From positions 40,178,320 through 40,242,319 of the forward strand of contig NC_061866.1 in NCBI RefSeq assembly GCF_907164915.1: a stretch of 64,000 nucleotides of DNA. The letters are read 5' to 3'. This document shows, in pieces, positions 13,701-25,050 of this stretch. Position 1 is the first letter of the stretch; each line of letters starts with the position of its first letter. The notes beneath the pieces are model-generated. The model ran no database searches. It worked only from the letters and a program-made list of their open reading frames with translations, and was not told the DNA's origin. The stretch comes from Impatiens glandulifera (taxonomy: Eukaryota > Streptophyta > Magnoliopsida > Ericales > Balsaminaceae). A program made the position numbers and the translations under genes.

Positions 13701-14599
13701 TCCCCCCCAAATGCAAAACCTTTGGTTCCTTTGAAGTGAAAAGGATTGCATTTGCAGAGGTTTTGTTGTTTTGGGTTACATTTAAGGAAACAAATGGAAC
13801 AAATAAGCAATGAAGATAGAGATTTGTGCAATCTTGATTCATAATCTAGATTATATTTTTGACTAACATAACAAATGTCAATTTTCTAGATCAAACAATG
13901 GTAACTAGCGGTTAATTCTGTTATTAAGTCGCTCCTATGCATGATAGCAAAAGGTTTTAGTTGAATTTCTACATCTTTTATCTATCTAGGTCTATCGGTT
14001 CATCTTCATTCTTTAATTGCTCTTAGCTTGTTAAGGCCCTTCTCATCTCAAACTCAATTCATTGCTCCATTTGACGTTCTTCATCTAATGCAAGTATTGT
14101 TTCAGTTAGGTTTATGTCTAAAAAAATAAAAATAAAATCTTACTCCCAAGGGTATTTCTGGCTTTAGGAAGTGGACATATGGTCATTCGGGTGCCTGCTA
14201 GTGGAACTTTTGACCCTGCAAGTCCCTTATGCCGGTTTATCTGAATCCAAAATTAAAGAACTTCTAGAGGTAAGAACCATCCATCACTGTTGTTTTCCCT
14301 CTTATTAATTTCACTAAATGTGCGCTGTTTCGATGAATTATACCTTCGATTTCTGGCAACAGGCAGGAGAGCGGCCTCCATTGACAGACAAGCAGGATGA
14401 GTTGAATTTGGCGGAGGAGACAGAAATGTCAACCCCAGAAGCAGAAACAACCACCACACTGAAATTTCTCACCGATATTTACAGAAAGTGCACGGAGAGC
14501 AATCCAGGCAACCGTCCAACTGCGGAAAATCTTTATGATATGTTGAATGCTCATGAAATTGCTTTGGCTGATTCAGTAACTGCTGAACAGGAAGCTTAG
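4704..14599 (+). CDS. LRR / EDR1-domain / protein kinase (11 exons, 1116 aa)
   Basis: Exons: 4704-5215, 7043-7307, 8235-8394, 8495-9212, 9300-9732, 9824-10005, 10665-10824, 12736-12966, 13052-13402, 14168-14269, 14363-14599. All junctions are GT-AG and in phase. Residues ~60-290 form leucine-rich repeats (for example LEYLDLSFNKMKSLP). Residues ~300-550 are a charged, low-complexity linker. Residues ~552-757 match the EDR1/CTR1-type domain (CRHRALLLK, then CELVRGYLDFSPHAWNAI). A kinase domain follows: VAIK-type lysine K810 in AVAKVR, HRD at 927-929, DFD at 954-956 replacing DFG, WMAPEV, VDIWSFG and NPGNRPT. This order (LRR, EDR1, kinase) matches the Raf-related Arabidopsis At1g04210 type as I remember it, and the length is similar. 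A role in signalling is inferred; substrate unknown. Family confidence is high. Minor exon edges are unverified. Confidence 0.9.
10978..11062 (-). mobile_element. tRNA-derived SINE-like fragment in intron 7
   Basis: On the minus strand this reads AGTGGTAGAGCGCAAGGCTC (tRNA A-box region), and ~20 bases later AGGTCGTGGATTATAGCC, which is a mutated B-box region of a tRNA. It has no tRNA fold completion and no CCA context, so it is a SINE head or a decayed tRNA-like insert and not a tRNA gene. It lies within the 1.9-kb intron 7 (10825-12735) of the kinase gene. Confidence 0.5.
11105..11375. repeat. Intronic repeat with LTR-like features
   Basis: Imperfect direct copies of GGGGTAGTATGGTAATTA and GGATATGTATAGGGGTA follow each other between 11,185 and 11,265. 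The block ends in a TTGTAACATTTCTATGG-type stretch that resembles the 3' part of plant LTRs. It is inserted in intron 7 of the kinase gene. No partner LTR is seen, so it is at most a solo-LTR remnant. Confidence 0.3.
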
Positions 14600-17500
14600 C
14601 TTTTCATACTAACAACCCTAGAGGATGTATTTGGTTTACGGGTGACTAAATTCTTCCAGGTTAAATTATATTAAATTAGACTTTGTTGTAATATCGATTC
14701 GAAGAGTTGTTTGTTGTAAGGGAGGAGGGGATATAGATATTTTTTTTATTCCAAGTTTTTATTTGAATTCATCCAAGATGAAACTATTTGTAGTTTTACT
14801 CAATTTAATGATCTAAAGTTCTATGAAATATTCAAATTCAGACATTACTTTTAATTGTCTCTATATATTTATCTTGCACAATTAATACAAATGGTAATTA
14901 AATATTGTAAATATTCCCACCGGCCATGAAAAAGGGAAAATAGTATGTAAAGCAAAAAGAGAAACACTAAATATTATAATTAAAATGTGTTATGGTTGAT
15001 GAAGTAGTTAATTATATGCAATTATATCCCTTCTGCCGAAAGAAACAGATCATTGCTATCTTTTTGATACTATAACCAGAAAAGAGAGACAAGAGATTCC
15101 TTCTTAACACAAATAAGAAACCCCCAAATCAGATTTACCCATGTGCCCTCTCACACGAAAGGGTAAAAGTGTAATTTTTATAATAAGAACGTTCAAGGAC
15201 AGTTTCGTAACAGAGGATCCCAACTGAGATATCCTAAACCCTAATTTTCTCCATCTCCCTTTTAGGTCTAAAGATTAATTAATTGGGACACTTTATGGTT
15301 ATTTGAATAATCAATTTATATATGTGTTAAATGAATAAATGTAAATTCTAGACAATAAGCAAGAAATCAAGTTTTCTTCATCTCATTTTGTTTGGATGTT
15401 CCTTTTTGAGTTGTTCTTGTATGAATTATTTATTAGGGACTAATTATAAAATAGTTGTTTTTTTTCTAAAAAATTAATAGTAAAGGGTTTGTTTGCAGTA
15501 AGGACCACCCTATATATATGACAGTGGTAGTCTAGCTACATTCTGTGTTTTAAGGCTTCTTTTGAGGGGTCCTGATTCCTGAACCCACAAGGCCCACCTT
15601 CTTAATCATGTAACCATTATAGGCTCTTATCTCATCTCATGGGATACTACATATATTTAATGATTTATATCTCTTTCTCTTTTAGCTTTTGTTTTATTTC
15701 TACTTCTTTTTCAAATGTAAACACAAACTTCTTTGTTAAGCTTTTAACAAACTATAGTTTAAGAAAGAGAACTCAAGCCATGGTTTAGTGATATTTAGTT
15801 TGAGACAATAAACTAGACTAAACACAAATGGGACCCCAAGACTTTCACCATACAACATACATATCAGATATGTCCAAATTAGGTGGAGATATCAAGAGAT
15901 ACTTTTCCAAATCATAACAAAGATTTATTAGAATTGGGTACATTAGAGTTGTTATGAAATATATAAGAGTTGAAAATGGAAATTGAGATGTTACATATTA
16001 CCAACTATCTAATCAAGATCTCTTTGATAAAAATTGTGAAATTATTAATTTTCTTGTAAACTTTAGAGTTTGTTAGCTAGAACATTGTTGGATTATGTGT
16101 TTCGGGTGTGTTTGGTGACACTTTAAATTCGTGTTTTTTAATTGTTTTTTGTCGTTATTTTTAAACTACTCTCAATCTATATCATATTGCAGGCACTTTA
16201 AAAAAAAAAAACTATCTAATAAGAGTTTCTTTATGAAAAGAATGCTGCAACCATAGACTAGACAAATTGCAATTCTAGGAAGGCAAAACACTTTAGATGA
16301 TGAAAATGTTGTTTCAAGCCAATGCTTTTTTTTTTTAAATCTTTTTAGTAAGTTTGACTCTTGTAACCATAGTCACAATTTAATATGTTATAATGTATTT
16401 GATGATGTTTTCAACAATTTATTGTAACAATCACCGCCATCGATCAGGTTTTCAAGGCACTAAGGATGATTCGAAGTCGTAAGGAGGTCATCACAAACTC
16501 AAAACCCACGTTAGTTGAGAAGGTCTCAACAAAGAAAGAAGACGAGTCATATTATCATTTGAAAGTGGTGCGAGAATAAAAAGATCTCACAAACACAATT
16601 CGAAGTTGTTTCTACCGTGATTTATGAGTAGATAAGTCACTTTCAAGTACTGAATATTTACTCAAGAGATGGTGAAGGGAATTGTTGATGCCTAGTTTGC
16701 TTGTTCTATTTCTTAAATTATTTTTACTATCATTCCTTCCTGTTTTACTATTGGAAATTTTTTTATTCCACCATATTTTAGAGAATTTCAGAGGGGGCCA
16801 TTTATATTAATTATGATAAAATTATCGTTTTTATATAGTTTATAATAATATATTAAAATTTTATATTATGTCTAAATTTTTTATAAAAAATAAAAGATAA
16901 ATAAATATATTGATGACATTATATATTTATTTAATTTTATCGATTGTGAGATAGTTGTCACAATCGTTTGAAACCTCTAGCATCTCCTTTGTCTAGGAGG
17001 CAAAACTCTTTTTAATGTTTGGGAGAACATTAATACCACAATTTGGATATAATTGGATATATATAGATTTTATCTCATGAAATAAAATGTTGATCATATC
17101 TAATTTTTTTTAATAAAAAAATTATATTAAGTACATAACAATCATTAACAATTACATTTAAACGGATATATTCAAACAAAATATAAAAAATAATGAGATG
17201 CGTACCAATACAAAGAATTCAAATCTCAAAATCAATAGTAATTGGTCACAAATTGATGTATCTCTAAATGCCTAATCGAAACAAAAAGAAAACAAATTAA
17301 ATAAATGTGAATGTTTATTTTGTTATAAGAAAAATTGTTATTCTCCCAACTGAATTCATCTCAATCAAATTGATTTCTCATTCAAGTTTATTTTCGAAAG
17401 TGATATATTTTTAATTTTTTCCTCTTAAATTTTAAACGTTTGAATAAAAGTTAAAATATTTGATGAGTTAAAAAAAGAAGAAGTTATATTTCCACTTTTG

Positions 17501-18571
17501 ATTATATATATTTTTCTTTTCACTTTTCTTATTGTCTTTAACTTAACTCTCTTCTTCTATGTTGCATAATCTTATTATTATATTATAAAATGATGATAGT
17601 GGTACTGGTGGCTATGATTAGGATGATAGTATAACAGTTTAATGAATCCGAAATATGAAATAATAAAATAAGTAGTGAATATTAATTATATGATGCAAGG
17701 ATTCGTGAATAATTAGTGTTCGATATCATATATACATGATATATATATATTTGATTGTAATTGGAGCATGATCTACTGGGCCAAAAGTAACGAATATTAT
17801 CAAGGATATATCATCATTATAATGCCTGGAAAAGGGATCGTGATCAAATAGATAACATCATATTTGGTTCCCAAATCATCATATATTATTTTTAATTCTC
17901 AACCTTCATATCAAGAGAATCATAAAAAAAAAATAAAAAAAAATATTGTGACCCTGGTTTATTCTGGGTTGGCTAGAGATCTCAAAATCACTATACAAAG
18001 AGTTTCTTTAAAATATTAATGTTGGTTTATTGTAATTTTATGGTTTTTATTTAAATTATAAGATATTTTTTTCATTTATCTTCATATTCAAGAATCAAGA
18101 CAAAATTTACAAATACAAACCAAGTTGTGAAATAATTTGTCACAAATTTAAAAATATAAAGATAAAAAAAATCTAGTTCACAACAAATGAAAAAAATGAA
18201 TCACAACATGTTAATAAAATCGATTATGGTGTTAGCTTTCCTAGTACTTAAATCAATTTTTACTTTTTTACGAATATGAATGACAATGAGGCGGATTAGG
18301 AGATGAAAGTTCATTTATTATTCTCGTTCCGTTCTACGTTTTAGATTATTTTCCTGCCATTCACGTTTTGTTCGATTTTGGGAAATCTCATCCCGCAAGA
18401 CACCGTTTATATAATATTTTAAAAAACAATTATGAGAAAATTATATAAAAATATTTTTATATAATATATAGTAAAAATTCGTATTATAAATATATTAATA
18501 ATGTTATATATTTAATTATGTTTATTAGTGTTTAGGGCGAAATTGAAGCGGAGTTAAGACGGAGACACAAA
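14600..18571. other. Intergenic DNA downstream of the kinase gene
   Basis: The kinase 3' UTR presumably occupies the first few hundred bases. The rest is AT-rich with no supported gene. A slightly more complex patch at 16,435-16,690 has many stops in all frames and cannot be assigned. I see no RNA gene here. Confidence 0.5.
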
Positions 18572-18675
18572 TATCATCGGGATGTTGTGTTTATTAGGAT
18601 CCTTGTCCCATTCTAAGTTAACTTATCATCGGGATGTTGTGTTTATTAGGATCCTTGTCCCATTCTAAGTTAACT
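18572..18675. repeat. Exact 52-bp tandem duplication
   Basis: The 52 bases beginning TATCATCGGGATGTTGTGTT at 18572 are repeated immediately at 18624 with no visible mismatch. This is a recent local duplication. It creates a short spurious open frame and has no evident function. Confidence 0.9.
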
Positions 18676-18799
18676 ATCGGTCAAATTGGAAAAAAACTAC
18701 CCCAATTAAAGCAATTAGAATCTGAAATCGCGGAACGAATTATAATTGTCATTCTTACTCACGAGATTCATAATTCATGTTACTACGAAGTTATATATA

Positions 18800-19480
18800 T
18801 ATATATTTTAAATGGTTAATGTATATTAAAAATAAAAATAAAATCGTTTAAACATAACAAAAAAAAAGTATTATATTAGAAAATAAAAAAAATCATAAAT
18901 AAGAAAAGAATTCAAACACATTACTCAACATATCAAACTCGTAAATCTTCAAGAAGAATGAATAACTCTCTGATCGATTCCACCGATTTTCCTGAACGAA
19001 TTTTAAAAAATGCCATAATAATATAATTATGAAAAGGTTCAACAATTACTAACCCAAATAATTACTTATAACTTGAATCATAATTATATATACTCCATAA
19101 AGATTGCATATACTAGTTATTCATTGACAATACAAAAATAAGTGAGTCTTAAATTCCAATTTCTTGTGACAAATACAACAACGACTTACCATAATTCAAT
19201 CTTTTTTCAAGCAAATATTATTATTAAGAATTCTACCGTGAATAGCGTTTGATTCAAATAACAAAATCTTGGATGAAAATTTTGACTTCTAAAACTTCTC
19301 CCAACAAAAATCATTTGAAAACATCTTAGCAAATAAATTATAACAATACACCACATAGAAACTATAATGTCTTACCAACGCATAATGTTTTATTCAGGCA
19401 TGGACACTTAATTGCATCATACTAGAATCAAAACTCCGTTAGGAAGGAACTCTCTTTAACGTTTAATTTAATTATATATT
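18800..19480 (-). mobile_element. LINE 3'-part remnant with zf-RVT-like motif
   Basis: The minus strand around 19,135-19,190 translates, with stops nearby, to MVSRCCICHKK followed by a THLFLYC-type tail. This is the Cys/His pattern found after the reverse transcriptase in plant LINEs (zf-RVT-like). The same segment aligns over its whole length, in the same orientation, with the remnant at 47,165-48,010, including the flanking AT-rich 3' parts. It is heavily decayed and non-coding. Confidence 0.6.
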
Positions 19481-21070
19481 TAATTCGAACAGCAAAACCA
19501 CTATACTGGTAATCAAACATGTTTGTGTTTGTGTAATTTCTATATACAACAATGAAATCAAGCTCAGAATAAGTAGCCGCCAGAATTTTGACACTACATC
19601 AAGTATCGTTCCAAAACTTGATCGAAGATCTATCACCCACAATGAATTTGAACTATTCGCGAAATCTCTTTCACACACAAAAAAAAATCATTTTCAAATG
19701 CTACAATCGTTGAATGATTAGACATTTTGGTGAACCACCAGACTAATTTTGACTGTACTTATATCTCATCATCGATACTTAAAGATTATCTGGTTTCGAT
19801 ACAAATTTATTATACAATTTCGATAGAAGAGCTTTATTAAATGAAACAAAGTCTCGGATATTGAATCCTCTTTATCCTTAAAACATTACATTATCATATA
19901 TATATATATATATAGCTTACTAGATGACAAAACGATGAGTTAAAAGATCCCAATTATTTTCTCTATTTCATTCCCAACTTATGAATGTTTTATGAATGTA
20001 TTTCTTCTACAATCACACATAATTAATAAATTGTTTACTAATCGGTGTGATGTCTATAAAATGATCTATCTAGTCCCCATATTTCATTATCTTAACTTGA
20101 AGCAGTTAATTCTTCAGCAAAAGAAAAAGCTACTGTGATGATCTGGAAAGTGGTTTCATTAATTTATATACAATGTTTCAAGATTTAAAAGAAAAAAAAA
20201 TTGATGGTATATGAAATGAAGACTTTAATTTCTCTTAGCTAGCTAGGTCTCGGCTGGCAGCAATTAGATCGATGTGCATGTATCCAGCAAAGAGAAAGTT
20301 TGGTAGAATAAGAAGTGAAGAAATGAAAGTATGCTTAAATGGAATGAATGAATTAAATGACCAAAACTCAAAAGAAGAGTTTTAGTCATTTCTTCTCTTC
20401 TCTTCTCTTTTAATGTAAACCTTTTGCAACCTTTTAAAGTAGCCATGCAAGATGGTCCCTCACATTTTGCTTCTTGTGTTAACCGTTTCCCTCTTTTGGC
20501 TCATGCTTCATGTCTCTATGTATGTGTATGAGAAAGAGAAAGAAAAGGTCCCCCCACCTTTGTAAAGTAACTAAATCCTCTTCCAAGATTTCGAATTAAA
20601 CTAATTAATCGATGTTAATTTCAAACACTTATATAAGATTACTAGCTAATCAAATGGTAGAAACTCGAAAGATCGAGTTATGTTATGTTCGGTTCATTAT
20701 TATTTTTACGAGTCTTCGTCGTCGTCGTGATAATGTGATTAAAGAATAAAAAAAAGGAAGAAAAAAAATATGTATACCACTAATTAATCTTCTGGCTGTG
20801 ATCTGCAAACTTTGGCGTGACAATATACAATTTGCAAACTTAGGGACCACCCTACCCTTTCAATTACTAATGAATTTTAAATATGCATGCCATTTATTAA
20901 ATTTCTCAGGCTTTTCTGTCACATATTATTTGTTAATTAATAATTAAAATAAAATAAAAAATGAAAAATAGATTCCTTTTCCATCAGACCTCTATTTATT
21001 CCCCTCGTTCCTCCCCTCTATAGGTATAGCATGAAGTATGATTTCTCCAAACCCTAGAGAGAGAGGGAGA
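19481..21070. other. Intergenic DNA and probable MIR167 upstream region
   Basis: The region is AT-rich with short (TA)n runs near 19,897-19,915 and TCTTCTCTTC pyrimidine tracts near 20,390-20,410. The last several hundred bases presumably include the MIR167 promoter. A TATA-like CTATTTATT lies at ~20,993. No protein gene is supported. Confidence 0.4.
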
Positions 21071-21078
21071 TGGTTATA

Positions 21079-21190
21079 ATCGTGTACCCACGATCAGATG
21101 AAGCTGCCAGCATGATCTAAACATTCCTACTTTGATTGAGGAAAGATCAGATCATGTGGTAGCTTCACCTGTTGTTGGTGTCACGCAAAA
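21079..21190 (+). ncRNA. MIR167: MIR167 precursor hairpin
   Basis: The 5' arm carries the exact canonical 21-nt miR167a/b sequence at 21099-21119, starting TGAAGCTGCCAGCATGAT. The 3' arm carries a star-like strand at 21149-21169 (AGATCATGTGGTAGCTTC...). It pairs with the mature strand over its length with one bulged base and one G-U pair and gives the expected 3' overhang. The loop is ~29 nt. The stem continues outward: CGTG and CCAC at 21081-21092 can pair with GGTG and CACG at ~21176-21184. In plants miR167 directs cleavage of ARF6 and ARF8 transcripts in auxin signalling. A GGTAATT donor-like site at ~21,284 suggests the primary transcript is spliced, which is inference. Confidence 0.95.
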
Positions 21191-21199
21191 CCCTAATTT

Positions 21200-23330
21200 T
21201 CATCCGTTTCGTTAGTAGATAGATCTATTCAAAAACTTAATAATCATGAGTTTCTCTCTCTAGAAAGGATCCCTAGAAAAAAAGGTAATTATACTGTTTT
21301 AATTAGTTGAAGGGTTAATCTATTTTTTTGGTATTTTTAGTTTCTGTTTCGTTTGATTTTCAGTTTTCTTCTTTCTTTTAGATTGTTTTCATTTGATTCT
21401 TACTAAGAACAGTTTAATTAGTTGGGACAGAAGGGATGTTGTTATATGAACTAACTATGATTTTGGTTGTTGGTGTTCTTTCTTTTATAATAAAATAGTC
21501 ATCTTCATCTCGAAAAAAAGATTTGTCTTTGCGTTTACACTAACTTGACTGTGTTGAACTCATCTCTTAAAAACTTATGGAATTATGTTTTGACTATGGT
21601 ATTTTTTTTTTTTGAAATTCTTCATGATTCATATATAACATCTTCTAAATTGTTTTTATTTTGCACTATCACACCTTTTGTTGGATTTATAACGAGATTC
21701 CGACAACAACACCGCACAATTAACACAAATTAATATTGGGTTAAGTAAAATGTCCACTCTTCATTGAAGGTCGACCCCATTTCAGATCTTGGATTGAAAG
21801 GTAAGTTGAATGACAGATCAAATGATTAGTGAAATGACAAGAAGAATGTTATCATTTTTTTTGAGGAAATGAGATTAGGGTTTCATCATGTTGTAATGGG
21901 ATCGATCTGAATGAGATAGATGTTAAAAAAGAGAATTATAAAGAAGAATGGGTGATTAATTAGTTTCTTTTGAAGTTTGATTGATTTTAAAAAGAATAGT
22001 TAAGAATGTGATTTCATATAATCCAAGTTGAAATTATGATACATCCAAAAAAGAAAATCATAATATATATATACATATATGGATACCAGCTATTATATAT
22101 ATAATTTGTGAATCTTTTAGTACATATCGAGATAAACATCAAAATCAGTACTCAATATATAGCTGTGGTTTCAATTTCATTGGTTCAGTAGTATTCTCCC
22201 AAATGCAGTACAAAAAATGGAAAGGTTACATCTTTGGTATATGAGTGATGCACATGTTCAGAGATTGTGACCAATGCCAATACAGCTTTCTAACTAAGTG
22301 AGTATCAATGTAACATGCATTTAGAATTTGTACTTTGAAATAGATTAAGGGTTTTTTAAAGCAACAATCTCTTTTTGTTAATCCAAAATCAATTGAAATT
22401 GATAATTGTGTCATTCATAATAATCATAAGAACAACCAAAACATAACAATGTGCGATTTACAAAAACTAGCCAACAAAAGTTCGGCTACAAGTCAAGATT
22501 CTCAAACCAAATAAACTTTTATTTGGTATGTGGGCTCTTCACGGAATATACTCTGGTCATACAAAACAAAAATCATTAATGAAATAAGCTTAATTTTCTT
22601 GGCGTGCTCTCATATATGATAATATGATAATGACTTTATTTAATTCACTTGTCTTATCATATTTGACATCATACATATGTTATAATGAATTCTTCATCAA
22701 TTTTGTCCAAAGTCTTAATTAATGTTCTCATGATCAATAGAACTCCTTTCATTGCTCATGTGATTCTCTCAATCAATTCACATGATTGGTGGGATTAAAT
22801 CTCCCATATATAAAGAAACTATAAACCTCATACAAAAACTTTGACTTAACAATTTGAATTAGGGAAAAACAATATAAAATGAAAAGTTTATTTGCAAAAG
22901 TAAATGAGAAGATTATATTTAAGATTTTGTTGGCTTATACATTTTTTTTTTTGTATTTGTTGATATATATTTTTGTAAGAATTAAAAGAGTGTCAACTTT
23001 ACTATGAATGAAATGAATTAAATATAACTCATTTTTTTTAAAACAAAAGAGATTATCAAATTAAGTGAACTTAAAAGCACAAATTTAAGATGAAGTCATA
23101 GAAAAAAAAATTAGGTGCAAGTTATTAATAGACCAATTATATATTTTGAAAAGACTAGTGGAATAAATCTAATTAACCTTAATTACCTATACAAGCTCTC
23201 CCAAAAATGACATGTCCAAAAATGTTTACCTTGTATATATAAAATGAGAATTGGACTCACTTGACCCATAGAGAATATGATTTTCTGAAAAAGACACAAG
23301 TCATCTACTTAATTCTATTATCTACTATTT
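21200..23330. other. Intergenic DNA downstream of MIR167
   Basis: The first few hundred bases probably belong to the primary MIR167 transcript. The remainder is AT-rich without a supported reading frame or a second miRNA hairpin that I can recognise. Confidence 0.4.
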
Positions 23331-23334
23331 TTCG

Positions 23335-23950
23335 AGCATGTAGGCCTTATCCCATTTTACCTTCTTTTCTTTCACATCTTTCATTATTTTTCGGATGAAC
23401 TATCTCATAAGCCGATCAAGTTCTTGAGACACTTTCTTCGAGAAGATAAAGTGTTTATGTCAATAATTTTGAATGTCAAAAAGAGTACGCATTGTGAGCT
23501 CAAGTCTTTCTTACATAAAAGAGTGTTTTGGTGGTCCAATCAAATATTCTATTCTTCACGCTTTCCACAAGAGATCTGCAATGTGTAAAGAACAACTTCC
23601 CAAAAATCAATGGAGCTCTTAGATACTTCACTGACAAATGATCTTCTCTAACTTTTAAAATTGTTTTAAGGAAACTTTTTTTTGTTGACCGACAACCCGA
23701 CAAAAAAACTTAGACTTTTGTCTTAATTAACTTATAACCGTGCTAGAAAACAAGGTTAGAGCTTTCTCGAGGAGTCCAATGAATTTCTCGTCGGCCCTAG
23801 CATCTGCAAAATAGACGTTAGTAATCTTCTCGTTCCTACATTCATAGTGGAATAAATAAGAGGTGACAAAATAAGAGGAGATGGGATTACCTTGCCAAAC
23901 TCATAGCTCTCCTTTGAAGAAGTCCCTTTGGTAGCCATTAACATTCATGA
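23335..23950 (-). mobile_element. LINE reverse-transcriptase remnant
   Basis: Minus-strand frames, broken by stops and frameshifts, give the RT motif ...DFFKGE...WQGNPISSYFVTS (functional LINEs have GLRQGDPISPYLF here), then ITNVYFADA (the FADD box, mutated). Further on comes EDHLSVKYLRAPLIFGKLFF and HCRSLVESVKNRI, then WTTKT, the post-RT region typical of plant L1-type elements. The 5' part and endonuclease are absent. This is a dead pseudogene fragment. Confidence 0.8.
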
Positions 23951-24642
23951 TAAATTTAACATATAGTTGTCACACATTGCATATGACCATATAATGAATG
24001 CAGCTGAGAAGCCAAAAACAATGAGAACCTCATTTATGAGCATATAATGAATGCCTTCTTAAGGTAAATTTTAAACTATATCTTAAATGAACACACTTTC
24101 TATCATACCTTCTCATAATACCTTCTAAAAGAAGAATTTTACGCAATATAAACCTAGCTAGCCATTAGGGCTAATAAGGTTTAAAAGAAACTCCCTCATT
24201 TTATTAACTAGAATTTTAGCGTTAATCTTATATATTAATTAGAGTACTTTTTCTTATCCAAAATAGTTTTTTAAAATGATCCAAAGAGATCTTTATATTA
24301 TATATAATTCAATAAAGTGTGAGAAAAAAGAGACTTTCATACTAAATAAATAAAGGACAAAGACCCAGAACCTAAAATTGTATTTCTTTAGATAATCAAG
24401 TAGAATTTTATCTAAAATGTTAGTCTTCTTGTATATGCCTTCAATTATGACAAGAACTAAGCAATTTTTGCTCATGTAATCTTCAATTAATTTATTATTT
24501 TAAGAAAAATTAATATAATTCTCATCGTCATAATATACTTTAACCTAAGACGTTTTATAGTCATAACATAACTTAGTATAAATAAAAATTGAAAAGGAAG
24601 TGAATGTGTGTGGAATATCTCCGTGACTGCAATATCGGTGAA
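23951..24642. other. AT-rich intergenic DNA
   Basis: No gene or element could be recognised between the LINE fragment and the gypsy insertion. Confidence 0.5.
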
Positions 24643-24647
24643 GAAGG

Positions 24648-25019
24648 TGATGCGGTGCGAGTCGAAGAGATTGGAAGATAATCTAATTAAGGAAGGGATT
24701 GGAAGATATATTCTAATCAAGGAAAGGATTATAATATATATTCTAATTAAGGAAGAGATTACAAGGGATATTCTAAATTAGGTAGGGATATTCTTGTTAT
24801 GGAAGGAATATCCTAAATTAGTGTAATTAAATTGTAATTAGACGTAATTCCTAATTTAATACGTGTAAGTCCTATAAATACCCTGAAGGTATTCCATTGT
24901 AAGGGAGAAGAAGATTATTAATCAGAAAACGAGGTTTCCTCAATATCTATCGACTTTCGGTATTCGTAAGAATCAACGAATCTTGATAAAGATTCATCCT
25001 AGCCACGCACGCTGCATCA
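24648..25019 (+). repeat. 5' LTR of the gypsy element
   Basis: It is 372 bp and identical to the copy at 27948. A TATA-like CCTATAAATA lies at ~24,870-24,879, so transcription would start in the following ~40 bases. Several internal GGATATTCT and GATATATTCTAAT words are imperfect short repeats. The terminal TGATGC/GCATCA is inverted. Confidence 0.97.
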
Positions 25020-25021
25020 GT

Positions 25022-25031
25022 TGGTATCAGT
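25022..25031 (+). other. Primer binding site (tRNA-Met type)
   Basis: TGGTATCAG begins two bases after the 5' LTR and is complementary to the 3' end of plant initiator tRNA-Met. The match then breaks (TTTCC where AGC is usual), so only about nine bases would pair. Confidence 0.7.
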
Positions 25032-25050
25032 TTCCAGTCGACCCTGAGGT

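Noticed and set aside
16435..16690. More complex patch resembling a retroelement leader
   Set aside because: Stops in all frames and no LTR, primer site or motif that identifies a family.
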